Shown here: in pieces, positions 1 through 8,873 of the stretch
Position numbering within the stretch: the stretch's first letter is position 1
Layout of the letters: each line of letters opens with the position of its first letter
Assembly (NCBI GenBank): GCA_029552825.1
Contig: JAKPDL010000108.1
Location: 1 to 42,049, forward strand
Direction: 5' to 3'
Length of the DNA stretch: 42,049 nt
Source: Bacteroidota bacterium
GTDB lineage: Bacteria; Bacteroidota; Bacteroidia; Bacteroidales; VadinHA17
The notes under the pieces: model-generated
The model's database searches: none
What the model was told of the DNA's origin: nothing
What the model saw: only the letters and a program-made list of their open reading frames with translations
Made by a program: the position numbers and the translations under genes

Positions 1-242
1 TAATTCAATAGTAATTCGATAGTTCCCGATACGCTTCGCTATTGGGATCTTCGTAGAATTTATCCCGCAAAGCGGGACTTCGAAATACATGCATTTCGGT
101 TGTTCATGTGAAACTGACCCCCTTTGTATTTCCCCCCACGGGGGGAGAAACTATTGTAATAATCTGTTTTTCAAATATATTTGAATTCCTGGCAATACAC
201 TTTTAATGTCATCAGGCATTATTCTTAGGGTTGGGTGGTAAG

Positions 243-269
243 CCCCCTCTTTACGAAGTAGAGAGGGGG
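243..269. repeat. Intergenic G/C-rich palindrome
   Basis: CCCCCTCT (243-250) pairs with AGAGGGGG (262-269) around an 11-base loop. No T-tract follows on either side, so termination is doubtful. It resembles other short C-tract/G-tract palindromes in this window at 131-146 and 25232-25246, which suggests a dispersed intergenic element. Confidence 0.5.
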
Positions 270-648
270 TTGGGGGTGAGTACATTCTTTAAGCTTATTC
301 CCCCTGGTGCCCGTCTAACGCCAGTCAGACGATCAGGGAAACGGGAAAGGGGATCGTAAGAAAATAAACAGAGAAAAGGGATTCAGGGGGAAAACAAACA
401 GAGGTTTTTTGTGCAACCCCGAAATTAAAAGGTCATAATGAAATAAAATAGATGAGAAAATTGTCTAAAAAATAGAAAAAAAAGCAAATCTTGTTTTTTG
501 CCTGTCTGAGTTAATAATTTTCTGTTGTTGTCAACCTGTTTAAGAGCAAAAGCAGGATTTAATATAAAGATGAGTAAAAATTCTGATAATGTTGTTAATA
601 ATAGTTAAATGATAACCTTCATATAATTACGGTTCACGATTTTTTAAG

Positions 649-656
649 TAAATTTG
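649..656 (+). promoter_or_regulatory. Candidate Bacteroidota -7 element
   Basis: TAAATTTG matches the Bacteroidota sigma-ABfr -7 consensus TAnnTTTG and lies 31 bases before the ATG at 688. No clear TTTG -33 box is seen at the expected distance, so only half of the promoter is supported. Confidence 0.35.
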
Positions 657-687
657 TCTTTGTTTAAAATAGCATAATAAAAAGAGG

Positions 688-2244
688 ATGAAGAAGTCAT
701 TGATTACAACCGGTATAGTTGCAGCCTCACTTGTTTTACTGCTGATAGTAATTAATTATGTTTCAAACCTTAAGAGGCATTCTTTCTGGTTTACTGAAGC
801 AATGCAGGGCAGGTTTGAGGTTTCACTAACTGTAACAGGGGAAATTATAGCTGAGAATTCTGTTGATATACTTGCTCCGAGTGTTGTACAGGAGGAGAAT
901 CATCAACAGCAGCAGGGACAGCAGCAAATGCAGCAGCAGGGGCAGCGTCAGTTTGACCGTGGCCAGGGGGGCCAGGGAGGTGAAGGAGGAACTGGCGGGC
1001 AGAGAATGCAGGGAGGCCAGGGCGGTCAAGGCGGTGGAGGCTCACAGGGATATATAGCCGGAGTAACAGGGGGCGGGAGCAGCAGAAGCGGCTCAATATC
1101 ACCGATGCTAACACAGGGTTCAGCAAGAAGCGGAACTGAAATAAGACTTGCACCTCTCAGGATAACAGACCTGGTTCCGGAAGGGACAATCGTGAAAAAG
1201 GGGGACTATATCGGACAACTCGACAGGACTGAATATGACAATACACTCAAATCGTACAGGGAACAGCTCACAGACCTTAAATCACAGCTTGAACTGAGAA
1301 TACTCGATAGCTCCGTTGTATTGAGCGGACTGAGGGATGATATTAAAAACCAGATCTTTCTAATCAGTGAAGCAGAAATGAAATACCGTAACTCAAAATA
1401 TGAGGCTCCCGACGTAATCAGAAAAGCTGAAATAAACCTCGAAAAGGCAAAAATGCTTCTCGATCAAAAACAGCGTTCATATATACTGAGGAAAGCACAG
1501 ATCCATCAGACTATCCTTAACCTGCAGTTCCAGGTTGAACAGCTCGAAGGAACAATTGCAAGACTCGAGGAGCTGCTGAGGGAATTTACAATTAGGGCTC
1601 CCATCGATGGAATGGTGGTGTACAAACGTGATCCGCTCGGAAACAAGAGAAGAATAGGCTCGATGATAACACCCTTCGACAGGGTTGTCGCCACAATTCC
1701 AGATATGTCGGTTCTGCTTTCAAAAGTTTATGTATCGGAGATTGATGTGAGTAAGATAAGCGTGGGCCTGCCGGTGGAAATTACGCTGGATGCTTTTCCG
1801 AACAAAAGGCTGAAAGGAACAATAACAAGTATCGCAAATATCGGTGAAACATTACCAAATGCAGATACTAAGGTTTATGAAACAATTATAAAAATAGAAG
1901 GTTCAGACCCGGATTTGAGGCCCACAATGACTACTACCAACAAAATTATAATTAAGGTTATTGACAATACTGTCTATATTCCGGCTGAATGCCTTCATTC
2001 AACTCACGACAGCATACCTTTTGTATATACACGGAGTGGATTGAAGCAGATTGTGATACCCGGAGATTATAATGAAAAAATGGTTGAAATAAAACAGGGA
2101 CTTAAACCGGGAACACGCCTATATCTGATTGAACCTGAGAAGCCTGATAGATTCAGACTTGCAGGTAAAGAACTTATACCTGCAATAAGGGAAATAAACA
2201 GGGTCAGGCAGGAGTACGCATCATTTAATCACGGTTTGGAATAG
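688..2244 (+). CDS. HlyD/MacA-type efflux periplasmic adaptor protein
   Basis: This is a membrane-fusion (periplasmic adaptor) subunit that would link an inner-membrane efflux pump to an outer-membrane channel. Residues 5-24 form an N-terminal membrane anchor. Two half-lipoyl motifs (near 59-66 and 151-180) flank a helical hairpin at about 182-300, and beta-barrel segments fill 310-430. The odd part is residues 68-150, a Gln-rich then Gly-rich low-complexity stretch inserted at the base of the first lipoyl half. The ATG at 688 follows an AAAGAGG-like ribosome site. No ABC or RND pump gene adjoins it: 687 non-coding bases lie before it and a convergent operon after it, so its partner is unknown. 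Confidence 0.85.
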   Translation: MKKSLITTGIVAASLVLLLIVINYVSNLKRHSFWFTEAMQGRFEVSLTVTGEIIAENSVDILAPSVVQEENHQQQQGQQQMQQQGQRQFDRGQGGQGGEGGTGGQRMQGGQGGQGGGGSQGYIAGVTGGGSSRSGSISPMLTQGSARSGTEIRLAPLRITDLVPEGTIVKKGDYIGQLDRTEYDNTLKSYREQLTDLKSQLELRILDSSVVLSGLRDDIKNQIFLISEAEMKYRNSKYEAPDVIRKAEINLEKAKMLLDQKQRSYILRKAQIHQTILNLQFQVEQLEGTIARLEELLREFTIRAPIDGMVVYKRDPLGNKRRIGSMITPFDRVVATIPDMSVLLSKVYVSEIDVSKISVGLPVEITLDAFPNKRLKGTITSIANIGETLPNADTKVYETIIKIEGSDPDLRPTMTTTNKIIIKVIDNTVYIPAECLHSTHDSIPFVYTRSGLKQIVIPGDYNEKMVEIKQGLKPGTRLYLIEPEKPDRFRLAGKELIPAIREINRVRQEYASFNHGLE

Positions 2245-2268
2245 AATTTTATTAAAGTAATAAAAAAT

Positions 2269-2288
2269 GCCTGAGAAATTTCTCAGGC
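2269..2288. terminator. Bidirectional rho-independent terminator
   Basis: A perfect 20-base palindrome, GCCTGAGAAATTTCTCAGGC, is preceded by an A-tract and followed by TTCTTTTT. It lies between the adaptor gene (plus) and the convergent molybdenum hydroxylase operon (minus), so it can end transcription from both sides. Confidence 0.85.
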
Positions 2289-2310
2289 GTTCTTTTTGTC
2301 ATCATTTTAC

Positions 2311-4455
2311 TCAGGCTTTTTTGAGTGCTTCAAGAACTCTGGTAGGTGTAAGTGGTACTCTGTAAATCCTTGCCCCCGTTGCGTCGAACAGGGCATTTGC
2401 GATAGCTGCTCCAACGGCAATTATTGCAGGTTCTCCACCGCCCTGTGGAGGCTGGTCTTTTCTGTCAAGTATAACACATTCGAGCTTCGGGACCCATGAA
2501 AACCTGGGTATTTCATAAGTGTCGAAATTCAAGGTCTTGATATTTCCTCCTTCGAAAAGTACTTCCTCGGTAAGTGCATAGCCAAGGCCCATGGTCAGGC
2601 AACCTTCCATCTGAAGAAGTGCACCCTGAGGGTTAACACATAATCCCATATCCTGTGCACAGGCAAGCCTCAGAACGGTTATTTTACCTGTTGTCCTGTC
2701 AACTTTTATTTCAGCCATAGTAGCCTGCCATGTGCCTGCGTCAATTCCGCAGGCTATACCGATGCCTCTGCCTGATGGAAATTTAGATGGAGTATATCCG
2801 AATTTATCAGCCACGGCTTTCAGGCAATCAATCATCTTCTGATCCTTCAGATTTTTTAACCGGAATTCCAGAGGATCCATTCCGGCTTTTGCTGCCATGA
2901 TATCGATCTGACATTCTCTGGCAAATGTGTTTGTATTATTATTGGGTGCCCGCCATGGCCCTGTGGCAAAGGGATGAACAGGAGGAGCATTTCTTGCCCT
3001 GCTGTAGCTGGTGGTTTTTCGGTTTGGTACATCGTAAACAGTTTCAGCTCCTCTTGTACCTGCCATCCACACATGATAATCCCAGAAAGTTATCCGGCCT
3101 TCCCTGTCGATTCCGGAATTGACTTTTACAACTGCAGAAGAATGGAAAGTGTCGTAAAAGAACTCTTCTTCACGCGTCCATACAACCATTACTGGCTTTC
3201 CTGTGAGCTTTGCCAGCCGGGCAGCTTCAATTGCCTGCTGATATGCATTTTTTGCCCCAAAGGCACCTCCTACATACGGAACAATTACTCTCACATTGTC
3301 GCGCGGCATTTTTAACTCATTTGCCAGTGAATCCTGCAAGGGGAAAGGCTGCTGGGTTGATGCCCATACTGTTAGCTTTTCACCTTCAAATTGCGCCAGT
3401 GCAGTATGTGTTTCAATGGGAGCATGTGCAAGGTATACATCATGAAACTCAGTTTCGAAGACGTGCTCCGATTGCTTCCTGCCAAGCTCTATGTCACCTG
3501 CAGTGTTTGACACACTTGAAGAAGTCTGGGCTTTTAAAATCCATTCAAAGAGGTTTCTGTCGTTTACTGGCAACTCATTGAATTCATATTCTGCTTTTAT
3601 TTTAACTATAGCTTCATCAACTTTATCTTTGTTCTCACTTACAACAGCAATCAGTCCATCGTCGCGCACCACTTTTACACCTTCGATTTTTTCAGCTGCA
3701 GAGGTATCTGCCGATTTCAGTGTAGCCCCGTGTGACGGTGGCCTCAGTATCCTTGCAAAGAGCATCCCTGGCAGTTTAAGGTCACCTGTGAATTTTGCCT
3801 CGCCTTTAACCTTTTCTACAGAGTCAACTTTCTTGTACGACTTCCCGACATAGATGAATTTTGTATAATCTTTAACCGGAGGCTTTACTTCGAGAAACTT
3901 TTCAATTCTTTTTCCTCTGGTAAGTTCTCCGTAAGTTACTCTCTTTGCCTTGTTACCTGAGACATAGATCACCCCTTTTTCTGCAACGAGTTGTGAAGCA
4001 GGCACCTTCAGCTTTTCCGAAGCCAGCTCCATAAGCACTCCCTTTGCTTCGGCGAGGGCTGCTCTCATAGCCGGGCCAAAACTCCTTGTGGTGAGAGAGC
4101 CATAGGTGCCCTGGTCGAAAGGACATAATGCCGTATCGCCCAACACCAGTTTTACTTTCTCAAGCGGAACGTCCAGTTCATCTGCAGCCATAACCGGCAG
4201 GGATGTTATAATACCCTGGCCCATTTCAATTTTACCTGTATAACATGTTACGGTTCCGTCTTCAGCTATATGGACAAAAGCATTAAAGTCTTTGGGCAGT
4301 GACCGTGCCTGCTCTGCGGGCATTTCCATCAGTTCTAAGGCATCCCACGGAGAGAAGAAAACAATTATCCCGCCTCCGAGTATTTTGAAGAAATCGCGCC
4401 TTCTTAAACCTGTGTTTCTGTTTTTTACAGTACTTTTTGTTTCTGTCTTTTTCAT
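2311..4455 (-). CDS. Molybdopterin-binding subunit of a xanthine dehydrogenase-family hydroxylase (IorB-like)
   Basis: This is the large catalytic subunit of a molybdenum hydroxylase that hydroxylates an N-heterocycle or oxidises an aldehyde; the substrate cannot be read from sequence. It belongs to the isoquinoline 1-oxidoreductase beta-subunit type. The N-terminus has a twin-arginine signal (RRRDFFKILGGG at about 18-29, then a hydrophobic run), so the folded cofactor-loaded enzyme is probably exported. The hammerhead domain lies around 200-300 and molybdopterin-binding domains follow. The C-terminal GGGEPA motif carries the expected catalytic Glu. At 714 residues the length is normal. It is the last gene of the operon, 2 bases after the [2Fe-2S] subunit. 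No FAD subunit is present, as in the two-subunit Ior type, which passes electrons to cytochromes. Confidence 0.9.
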   Translation of the reverse strand: MKKTETKSTVKNRNTGLRRRDFFKILGGGIIVFFSPWDALELMEMPAEQARSLPKDFNAFVHIAEDGTVTCYTGKIEMGQGIITSLPVMAADELDVPLEKVKLVLGDTALCPFDQGTYGSLTTRSFGPAMRAALAEAKGVLMELASEKLKVPASQLVAEKGVIYVSGNKAKRVTYGELTRGKRIEKFLEVKPPVKDYTKFIYVGKSYKKVDSVEKVKGEAKFTGDLKLPGMLFARILRPPSHGATLKSADTSAAEKIEGVKVVRDDGLIAVVSENKDKVDEAIVKIKAEYEFNELPVNDRNLFEWILKAQTSSSVSNTAGDIELGRKQSEHVFETEFHDVYLAHAPIETHTALAQFEGEKLTVWASTQQPFPLQDSLANELKMPRDNVRVIVPYVGGAFGAKNAYQQAIEAARLAKLTGKPVMVVWTREEEFFYDTFHSSAVVKVNSGIDREGRITFWDYHVWMAGTRGAETVYDVPNRKTTSYSRARNAPPVHPFATGPWRAPNNNTNTFARECQIDIMAAKAGMDPLEFRLKNLKDQKMIDCLKAVADKFGYTPSKFPSGRGIGIACGIDAGTWQATMAEIKVDRTTGKITVLRLACAQDMGLCVNPQGALLQMEGCLTMGLGYALTEEVLFEGGNIKTLNFDTYEIPRFSWVPKLECVILDRKDQPPQGGGEPAIIAVGAAIANALFDATGARIYRVPLTPTRVLEALKKA

Positions 4456-4457
4456 TT

Positions 4458-4934
4458 TTACTTCCCTCCTCTCATTTTAACTGATGCATCTTCAATTGCC
4501 TTAATAATACGTACATGAGCACCACATCTGCAGAGGTTATCATCCATTGCCTCAATTATCTGCTGCCTGGTTGGATTGCTGTTCCTTTTTAGCAGTGCAA
4601 GAGCATTCATTATCATACCGGGTGTGCAGAACCCGCACTGAAGAGCTTCGTTGTCAACAAATGCCTGCTGAAGAGGATGCAGTTTTCCATCGACCGCAAG
4701 CCCTTCAATAGTGAGTACGTTTTTCCCTTCAACTTCGCTTACAGGAAGCTGACACGACCTGACGGCCTCGTTATCGATAAGAATGGTACAGGCTCCGCAG
4801 AAACCTATGCCGCATCCAAATTTCGTTCCAGTTAGTCCAAAATGATTCCGGAGAACCCATAGGAGATTCTGACCAGGATCAATAGTGACAGAGGTCTTTT
4901 TACCATTCAGGGTAAACTGAATTGTTTTTTCCAT
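4458..4934 (-). CDS. [2Fe-2S] subunit of a molybdenum hydroxylase (IorA-like)
   Basis: This is the small electron-transfer subunit that pairs with the molybdopterin protein encoded next. The N-terminal plant-type ferredoxin domain has cluster ligands C41, C46, C49 and C61. The C-terminal four-helix domain binds a second cluster through C100, C103, C135 and C137 (motifs CGFC and CRCG). At 158 residues it has the usual length. It has no signal peptide of its own, consistent with co-export on the Tat signal of its partner. It starts 8 bases after the MocA-like gene ends and is clearly in the same operon. Confidence 0.93.
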   Translation of the reverse strand: MEKTIQFTLNGKKTSVTIDPGQNLLWVLRNHFGLTGTKFGCGIGFCGACTILIDNEAVRSCQLPVSEVEGKNVLTIEGLAVDGKLHPLQQAFVDNEALQCGFCTPGMIMNALALLKRNSNPTRQQIIEAMDDNLCRCGAHVRIIKAIEDASVKMRGGK

Positions 4935-4942
4935 GTGTCTGA

Positions 4943-5578
4943 TTATTTTTTTGTTGCTTTAATATAATCTTCTGTTGTGTCAATATCGAAAAAAATATTT
5001 TCATCATCGGTTGGGTGCTCAAAAATATCGCTGCTGAATTTTTCGAGAAGCAATCTCAAACCTCGCTCATAATCAAGTCTTTCAATTTCACCGAAATACT
5101 TTCTGTCAATCAAAACAGGATGTCCCCTTCTGCCTTTGCATACAGGAACCACTATTCCCTTTCCTGATTTAAAATAAGCCTCAGTAATCTCATCCAGTAA
5201 TTTTCCTGTAATAAAAGGATAATCAGCAGGATAAATAATTGCAGCACTGGTATCTGCAGGAAGTGACCTGATTCCCTTTATAACCGAAGCAAGCATGCCC
5301 TTCTGCCATTCTTCATTAAATGTTATTCTGACAGGTAAATTCCCGATTTTCTCCATAATCTCATCTTTCCAGGCACCCAGTACAACAACGGTATTTTGTA
5401 TCCTTGACGACTGTAAGTTTTCAATCACTTTCTCAATTAACGTTTTTCCCTGCAATGGAAGAAGCATTTTGGGAGTTTTTGTCCTAACCGATTTCCCGGC
5501 AGCAAGCAGAATTATGCTGATAGAAGAATTATCTCCTGCTTTTCCCATTGCATCCTTTTCTTTATAACTAATCATCAC
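4943..5578 (-). CDS. MocA/MobA-like molybdenum cofactor nucleotidyltransferase
   Basis: A nucleotidyltransferase of the MobA/MocA fold, predicted to add CMP (or GMP) to molybdopterin. The N-terminal signature LLAAGKS followed by K-M-L-L-P-L fits this fold, and YPADYPFI (about 117-124) supplies the metal-binding Asp region. GHPVLID near 155 is typical of the MocA group. Xanthine dehydrogenase-family enzymes of Ior type use the cytosine dinucleotide cofactor, so MocA activity is the better guess. The longest frame begins MMISYKEKDAM; starting at the inner ATG (5548) would still leave the whole catalytic domain. It lies between xdhC-like and [2Fe-2S] genes. Confidence 0.85.
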   Translation of the reverse strand: MMISYKEKDAMGKAGDNSSISIILLAAGKSVRTKTPKMLLPLQGKTLIEKVIENLQSSRIQNTVVVLGAWKDEIMEKIGNLPVRITFNEEWQKGMLASVIKGIRSLPADTSAAIIYPADYPFITGKLLDEITEAYFKSGKGIVVPVCKGRRGHPVLIDRKYFGEIERLDYERGLRLLLEKFSSDIFEHPTDDENIFFDIDTTEDYIKATKK

Positions 5579-5658
5579 CCTTTCTCTATTCCTTACAAAG
5601 GAGGGTTCTGAAGGATGAGCATCAATTGAGTATCACTTATTTCAAATATACATAAAAA

Positions 5659-6741
5659 TTATATTTTACCCTGCGTGTTAATGTTGTTTTTTACCATAAT
5701 CAATTCTGCTGCAATGCTTACAGCTATTTCTTCTACACTCCTGGAATTGATTTTTACACCGATGGGAGCATGAATTCTTGCCCATTGTTGTTCAGTAGCC
5801 CAGCCCTTTGAAATGAAATCCTGATGCATCTTTTCAACTTTTGTTCTGCTTCCTATCATTCCGATATAAGCAGCATTACTGCCAATACATTCACGTAAAG
5901 CCTCAGCATCTCTGGCATGACCCCGGGTAACAATAACTATATAAGTGTTGCTGTCTTTTTTTATTTTACCCAGGGCGGGTCCTATTTCGTCTGTAATAAT
6001 TTTATCAGCATCGGGCAGATTGGCAGGGTTTGCAAATTCAGGTCTGTCGTCAATAACTGTAACCTCAAAGCCAAGAAATCTGCCAAGGTGGCTCAATGCT
6101 TTGCCGATATGTCCTGCACCTGCGATTATTAGAGAGGGCGTGGGAAAGATAGGCTCTATAACTGCAAAAACTTTTTCTTCTTCAGTAAAGTTACCTGAAT
6201 CAATAAGAACCAGACTGCCTGCATCTTTGTTTATAAGAAGCTTTTCTGATTCAGCTGCCAGGAGATCTCTGTATTTTTGCGGGATATTTTCACAGGAGAA
6301 ATCTTTTGCAAGAATATATTTTTCTGTTCTTACTTGTTCTCCTTTAGCAGTATATATTAGAGTTGCGACGCTAAATGGCACGTTTCTTTTAATAATCTCC
6401 TTGAGATTTGTTATGAAGTCCGGTTTTTCCAGTATAGTCGGATCAATTAGAACTCTGACAGTGCCTCCGCATATGGCAGATTCGTAATCTTCAGTGCTGT
6501 TTTCCAGATTAACACTTATAATTACTGGCCTTTTTTCGGTAATTGATTTAATAGCTGTATATTTAACTGTTTCTTCCAGAGCACCACCACCCACTGTGCC
6601 GGCTTCAAGCCCATTGGAACTGAAAAGAGCTGAAGCCCCTTCTTTCTGAGGTGCCGAACCGGATGATGATATTATGGTCGCCAGAGCCAGTCCGGGTATT
6701 TTCTCATATTTCTCGATAAGAAACCTGTAAATGTTTTTCAT
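5659..6741 (-). CDS. XdhC/CoxI family molybdoenzyme maturation factor
   Basis: XdhC-type proteins bind the molybdenum cofactor, help to sulfurate it and insert it into the hydroxylase. The N-terminal XdhC/CoxI domain covers roughly 10-75, with CGG at 91-93, the motif where cofactor-binding Cys sits in the family. The C-terminal Rossmann domain has GAGHIGKAL at 208-216 and DDRPEFAN at 231-238. At 360 residues it is full length. It is the first gene of the minus-strand operon and is followed after 80 bases by the MocA-like gene. The order maturation, cofactor, small subunit, large subunit supports one functional unit. Confidence 0.9.
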   Translation of the reverse strand: MKNIYRFLIEKYEKIPGLALATIISSSGSAPQKEGASALFSSNGLEAGTVGGGALEETVKYTAIKSITEKRPVIISVNLENSTEDYESAICGGTVRVLIDPTILEKPDFITNLKEIIKRNVPFSVATLIYTAKGEQVRTEKYILAKDFSCENIPQKYRDLLAAESEKLLINKDAGSLVLIDSGNFTEEEKVFAVIEPIFPTPSLIIAGAGHIGKALSHLGRFLGFEVTVIDDRPEFANPANLPDADKIITDEIGPALGKIKKDSNTYIVIVTRGHARDAEALRECIGSNAAYIGMIGSRTKVEKMHQDFISKGWATEQQWARIHAPIGVKINSRSVEEIAVSIAAELIMVKNNINTQGKI

Positions 6742-7018
6742 CCTTCGCCTGTTTTTTACCGGATATGGTCAAAAATAAGAAGTATATTCAAAAAAGTGAT
6801 TTTACTTATCATTACAGAGAATAAATTTACTGAAGGGATAGTTTTTTAATCATTTTTTACTATCTGGTTCTTATAATTAAAAATATCAAAAACCGACTCT
6901 TTTGTTTGTTAAAATATTAAAATCATGGATAAGAAATATTATTGTCCAAATTTGTTAAAAAATGTTTCTGCAGCACGTTTTTATGAAGGAAATAAGTAAT
7001 CTGAATCGAAAAAAGAGT

Positions 7019-7026
7019 TAACTTTG
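7019..7026 (+). promoter_or_regulatory. Candidate Bacteroidota -7 element
   Basis: TAACTTTG fits TAnnTTTG and lies 34 bases before the ATG at 7061. A -33 TTTG at 19-21 bases upstream is not seen. The surrounding 319-base gap separates this gene from the divergent xdhC-like gene and must hold promoters for both. Confidence 0.35.
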
Positions 7027-7060
7027 GTAAAACAGTTACAACAACAAACAAAATACAGCT

Positions 7061-8032
7061 ATGAAAAAAAGTGTTGTCATTTTGTTTTCTATTGCGTTTA
7101 TCGTTTTTTCGGTCAATGCACAAAAAGTTACCAGTTATACATACAAACTGGCTAACGGTATCACTGTAAAAATGGAAAAAGCATGGCCCAAGGTATGGGT
7201 TCAGCAGACGCAGGAAGCTTTCAGTGCCTCTGAGCAGCCACAGTCGGTGGTTGTAAACATGAGAATTATGGGAGAGCTTACGAAGGGCCACACTTTCAAG
7301 CTCACAAGCGGTGGTAAAGATGTGAGGTTAAAAGATGCTTCGCCAGGCACATATGACCTGAAGATTAATTCGGCACTTTCAGGAAGCCCGGGTAATATTG
7401 TTACAGATATAACCGGTGTGGTGGTTAAGCCTAAGATGAAGACAAGCGTGAATGTTACAATTTACGATTACCAGATAAATATTGAGGAGTCACCCCTTCC
7501 TGCAAAAGGACTTGCCAGCTGGGATTTCAAGGTAAACAGGTATAAAGGAAATAACGACCAGACTTACAATCAGGCTGTGCCAACATTCTATGCCAAGGGT
7601 GCAAGAGACAAAACCATAACTCCGGATGAATCGTCAGGTAAAAGCTCAGGAAAAATAAAACCCGGAGCATACGATGTGCTGGTTACGGTTGAAATACCCG
7701 GCTATAACCAGAAAATATGGCTTGAGAATTTCACCATGAAAGCGGATGTCAGCTATAAGGTCTCAATAAATATGAATGCCGGAGAAGTTATGTATGCTGG
7801 TACTTCAAGAGAAGTTACAAAGCTTCACCTCTATCCGTCAGGCACTTCCGACAAAATGCAGGGCGTAGCTAAACCTGACAGGTCGCTTGAATTCCTTGTT
7901 GTCGAACCCGCCACTGCAAAATTCCCATGCATGCCCGGAACATATGATGTTCTGATTAATTATGGTAATAAGAAATACGAATGGAGAAAGGGAATAATAG
8001 TCAGAACCGGAACGATAACAACGGTTAAATAG
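7061..8032 (+). CDS. Secreted protein with three PEGA-like repeats, function unknown
   Basis: Residues 1-20 form a signal peptide ending in VNA-Q, so the product is exported to the periplasm or surface. The mature part appears to hold three related beta-rich modules. Each contains a PGxYD core: PGTYDLKIN near 110, PGAYDVLVT near 208 and PGTYDVLIN near 300. This resembles the PEGA or carboxypeptidase-regulatory-like beta-sandwich repeats often found in envelope proteins. No catalytic motif is visible. It is flanked by a divergent operon and its own terminator, so it is probably monocistronic. Confidence 0.75.
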   Translation: MKKSVVILFSIAFIVFSVNAQKVTSYTYKLANGITVKMEKAWPKVWVQQTQEAFSASEQPQSVVVNMRIMGELTKGHTFKLTSGGKDVRLKDASPGTYDLKINSALSGSPGNIVTDITGVVVKPKMKTSVNVTIYDYQINIEESPLPAKGLASWDFKVNRYKGNNDQTYNQAVPTFYAKGARDKTITPDESSGKSSGKIKPGAYDVLVTVEIPGYNQKIWLENFTMKADVSYKVSINMNAGEVMYAGTSREVTKLHLYPSGTSDKMQGVAKPDRSLEFLVVEPATAKFPCMPGTYDVLINYGNKKYEWRKGIIVRTGTITTVK

Positions 8033-8065
8033 CAAAATTAAATTCAAATATTTCTTACAATAAGA

Positions 8066-8104
8066 AGTCCGGTAACCATCAACACTGCCGGACTCCTTTT
8101 TTTA
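8066..8104 (+). terminator. Rho-independent terminator
   Basis: AGTCCGG (8066-8072) pairs with CCGGACT (8088-8094), followed by CCTTTTTTTAT. It lies 34 bases after the secreted repeat protein and ends its transcript. Confidence 0.85.
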
Positions 8105-8115
8105 TTTCATAAATC

Positions 8116-8147
8116 ATTGCCAGATTTCACATTTGGGTGCATCTTTG
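8116..8147 (+). promoter_or_regulatory. Candidate promoter of the UPF0316 gene
   Basis: CATCTTTG (8140-8147) is one base off TAnnTTTG and is preceded at a 20-base gap by ATTG (8116-8119), one base off the -33 TTTG. The ATG is at 8168, leaving a short leader. Confidence 0.35.
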
Positions 8148-8167
8148 CTATAAAATATTTTTAAGGT

Positions 8168-8767
8168 ATGGAAACTTCATTTTTCAACAGCGATCTGTTT
8201 AATTATCTGATTTTGCCATTGCTGATTTTTCTGGCAAGAATATGTGATGTGTCAATCGGTACAATGAGAATAATATATGTATCAAAGGGTAAAAAGAACA
8301 TAGTACCTTTTCTTGGATTTTTCGAGGTCCTGATCTGGATTATTGCTGTCAGCAGGATAATGCAGAACCTTGATAATTACATCTGTTATATTGCCTATGC
8401 TTCAGGTTTTGCCACAGGTAATTTTATAGGTATGTTAATAGAAGAGAGGCTTGCAGTTGGCACGCAGCTGATAAGGGTTATCACACCGAAAGGAGGTAAC
8501 GAACTGGTAAGCCTTCTTAACGCCAACGGACTGGGAGCTACATGTGTTGAAGGTCATGGTGTCCGTGAAAATGTTCAGCTGGTCTATACCGTTGTACACA
8601 GGAATGATCTGTCAAAAGCTTTAGACGTAATAAATGTTTTCAACCCCAGAGTCTTTTATACAATTGAAGATGTCAGAGCTGTAAGCGAAGGAATCTTTCC
8701 TCCCAAGAAAACGGGCAATTCATTTCCTCTGGCGAACATACTGAAACGGTGGCGCGGAGGAAAATGA
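8168..8767 (+). CDS. UPF0316/DUF2179-family membrane protein
   Basis: A conserved membrane protein of unknown role. The N-terminal half has about three membrane helices (near 13-33, 45-62 and 68-90) and the family signature DVSIGTMRI with the conserved basic stretch after it. The C-terminal half (about 95-175) is a soluble domain of the DUF2179 type, found also in YitT-like proteins and thought to bind a small ligand. At 199 residues the length is normal. It has its own terminator upstream and no clear operon partner, with the helicase gene starting about 100 bases later. Confidence 0.85.
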   Translation: METSFFNSDLFNYLILPLLIFLARICDVSIGTMRIIYVSKGKKNIVPFLGFFEVLIWIIAVSRIMQNLDNYICYIAYASGFATGNFIGMLIEERLAVGTQLIRVITPKGGNELVSLLNANGLGATCVEGHGVRENVQLVYTVVHRNDLSKALDVINVFNPRVFYTIEDVRAVSEGIFPPKKTGNSFPLANILKRWRGGK

Positions 8768-8873
8768 TATCAATTCTGAAAAAAATAGTTTGACAATACC
8801 ACGAAGATTAATAAAATTGCAGATTTATTTAATTCATTAATAATTGAAAGAAGATTTTCCTTCAGGGAATCTG

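Larger units (their letters stand above)
1..687. other. Non-coding leader region with several short palindromes
   Basis: No convincing reading frame is present. It opens with an 11-bp direct repeat (TAATTCAATAG / TAATTCGATAG, 1-22). Inverted repeats follow at 63-77 (TCCCGC-aaa-GCGGGA), 81-98 (CGAAAT/ATTTCG), 131-146 (C-tract facing G-tract) and 243-269 (CCCCCTCT/AGAGGGGG). None is followed by a clear T-run, so they look more like dispersed intergenic palindromes than terminators. The last 200 bases are AT-rich and probably hold the promoter of the adaptor gene that starts at 688. Confidence 0.6.

Noticed and set aside
5945-6487. A 180-codon open frame on the plus strand
   Set aside because: It is antisense to the XdhC-like gene, which has a full set of family motifs. 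No domain is seen in the shadow frame.
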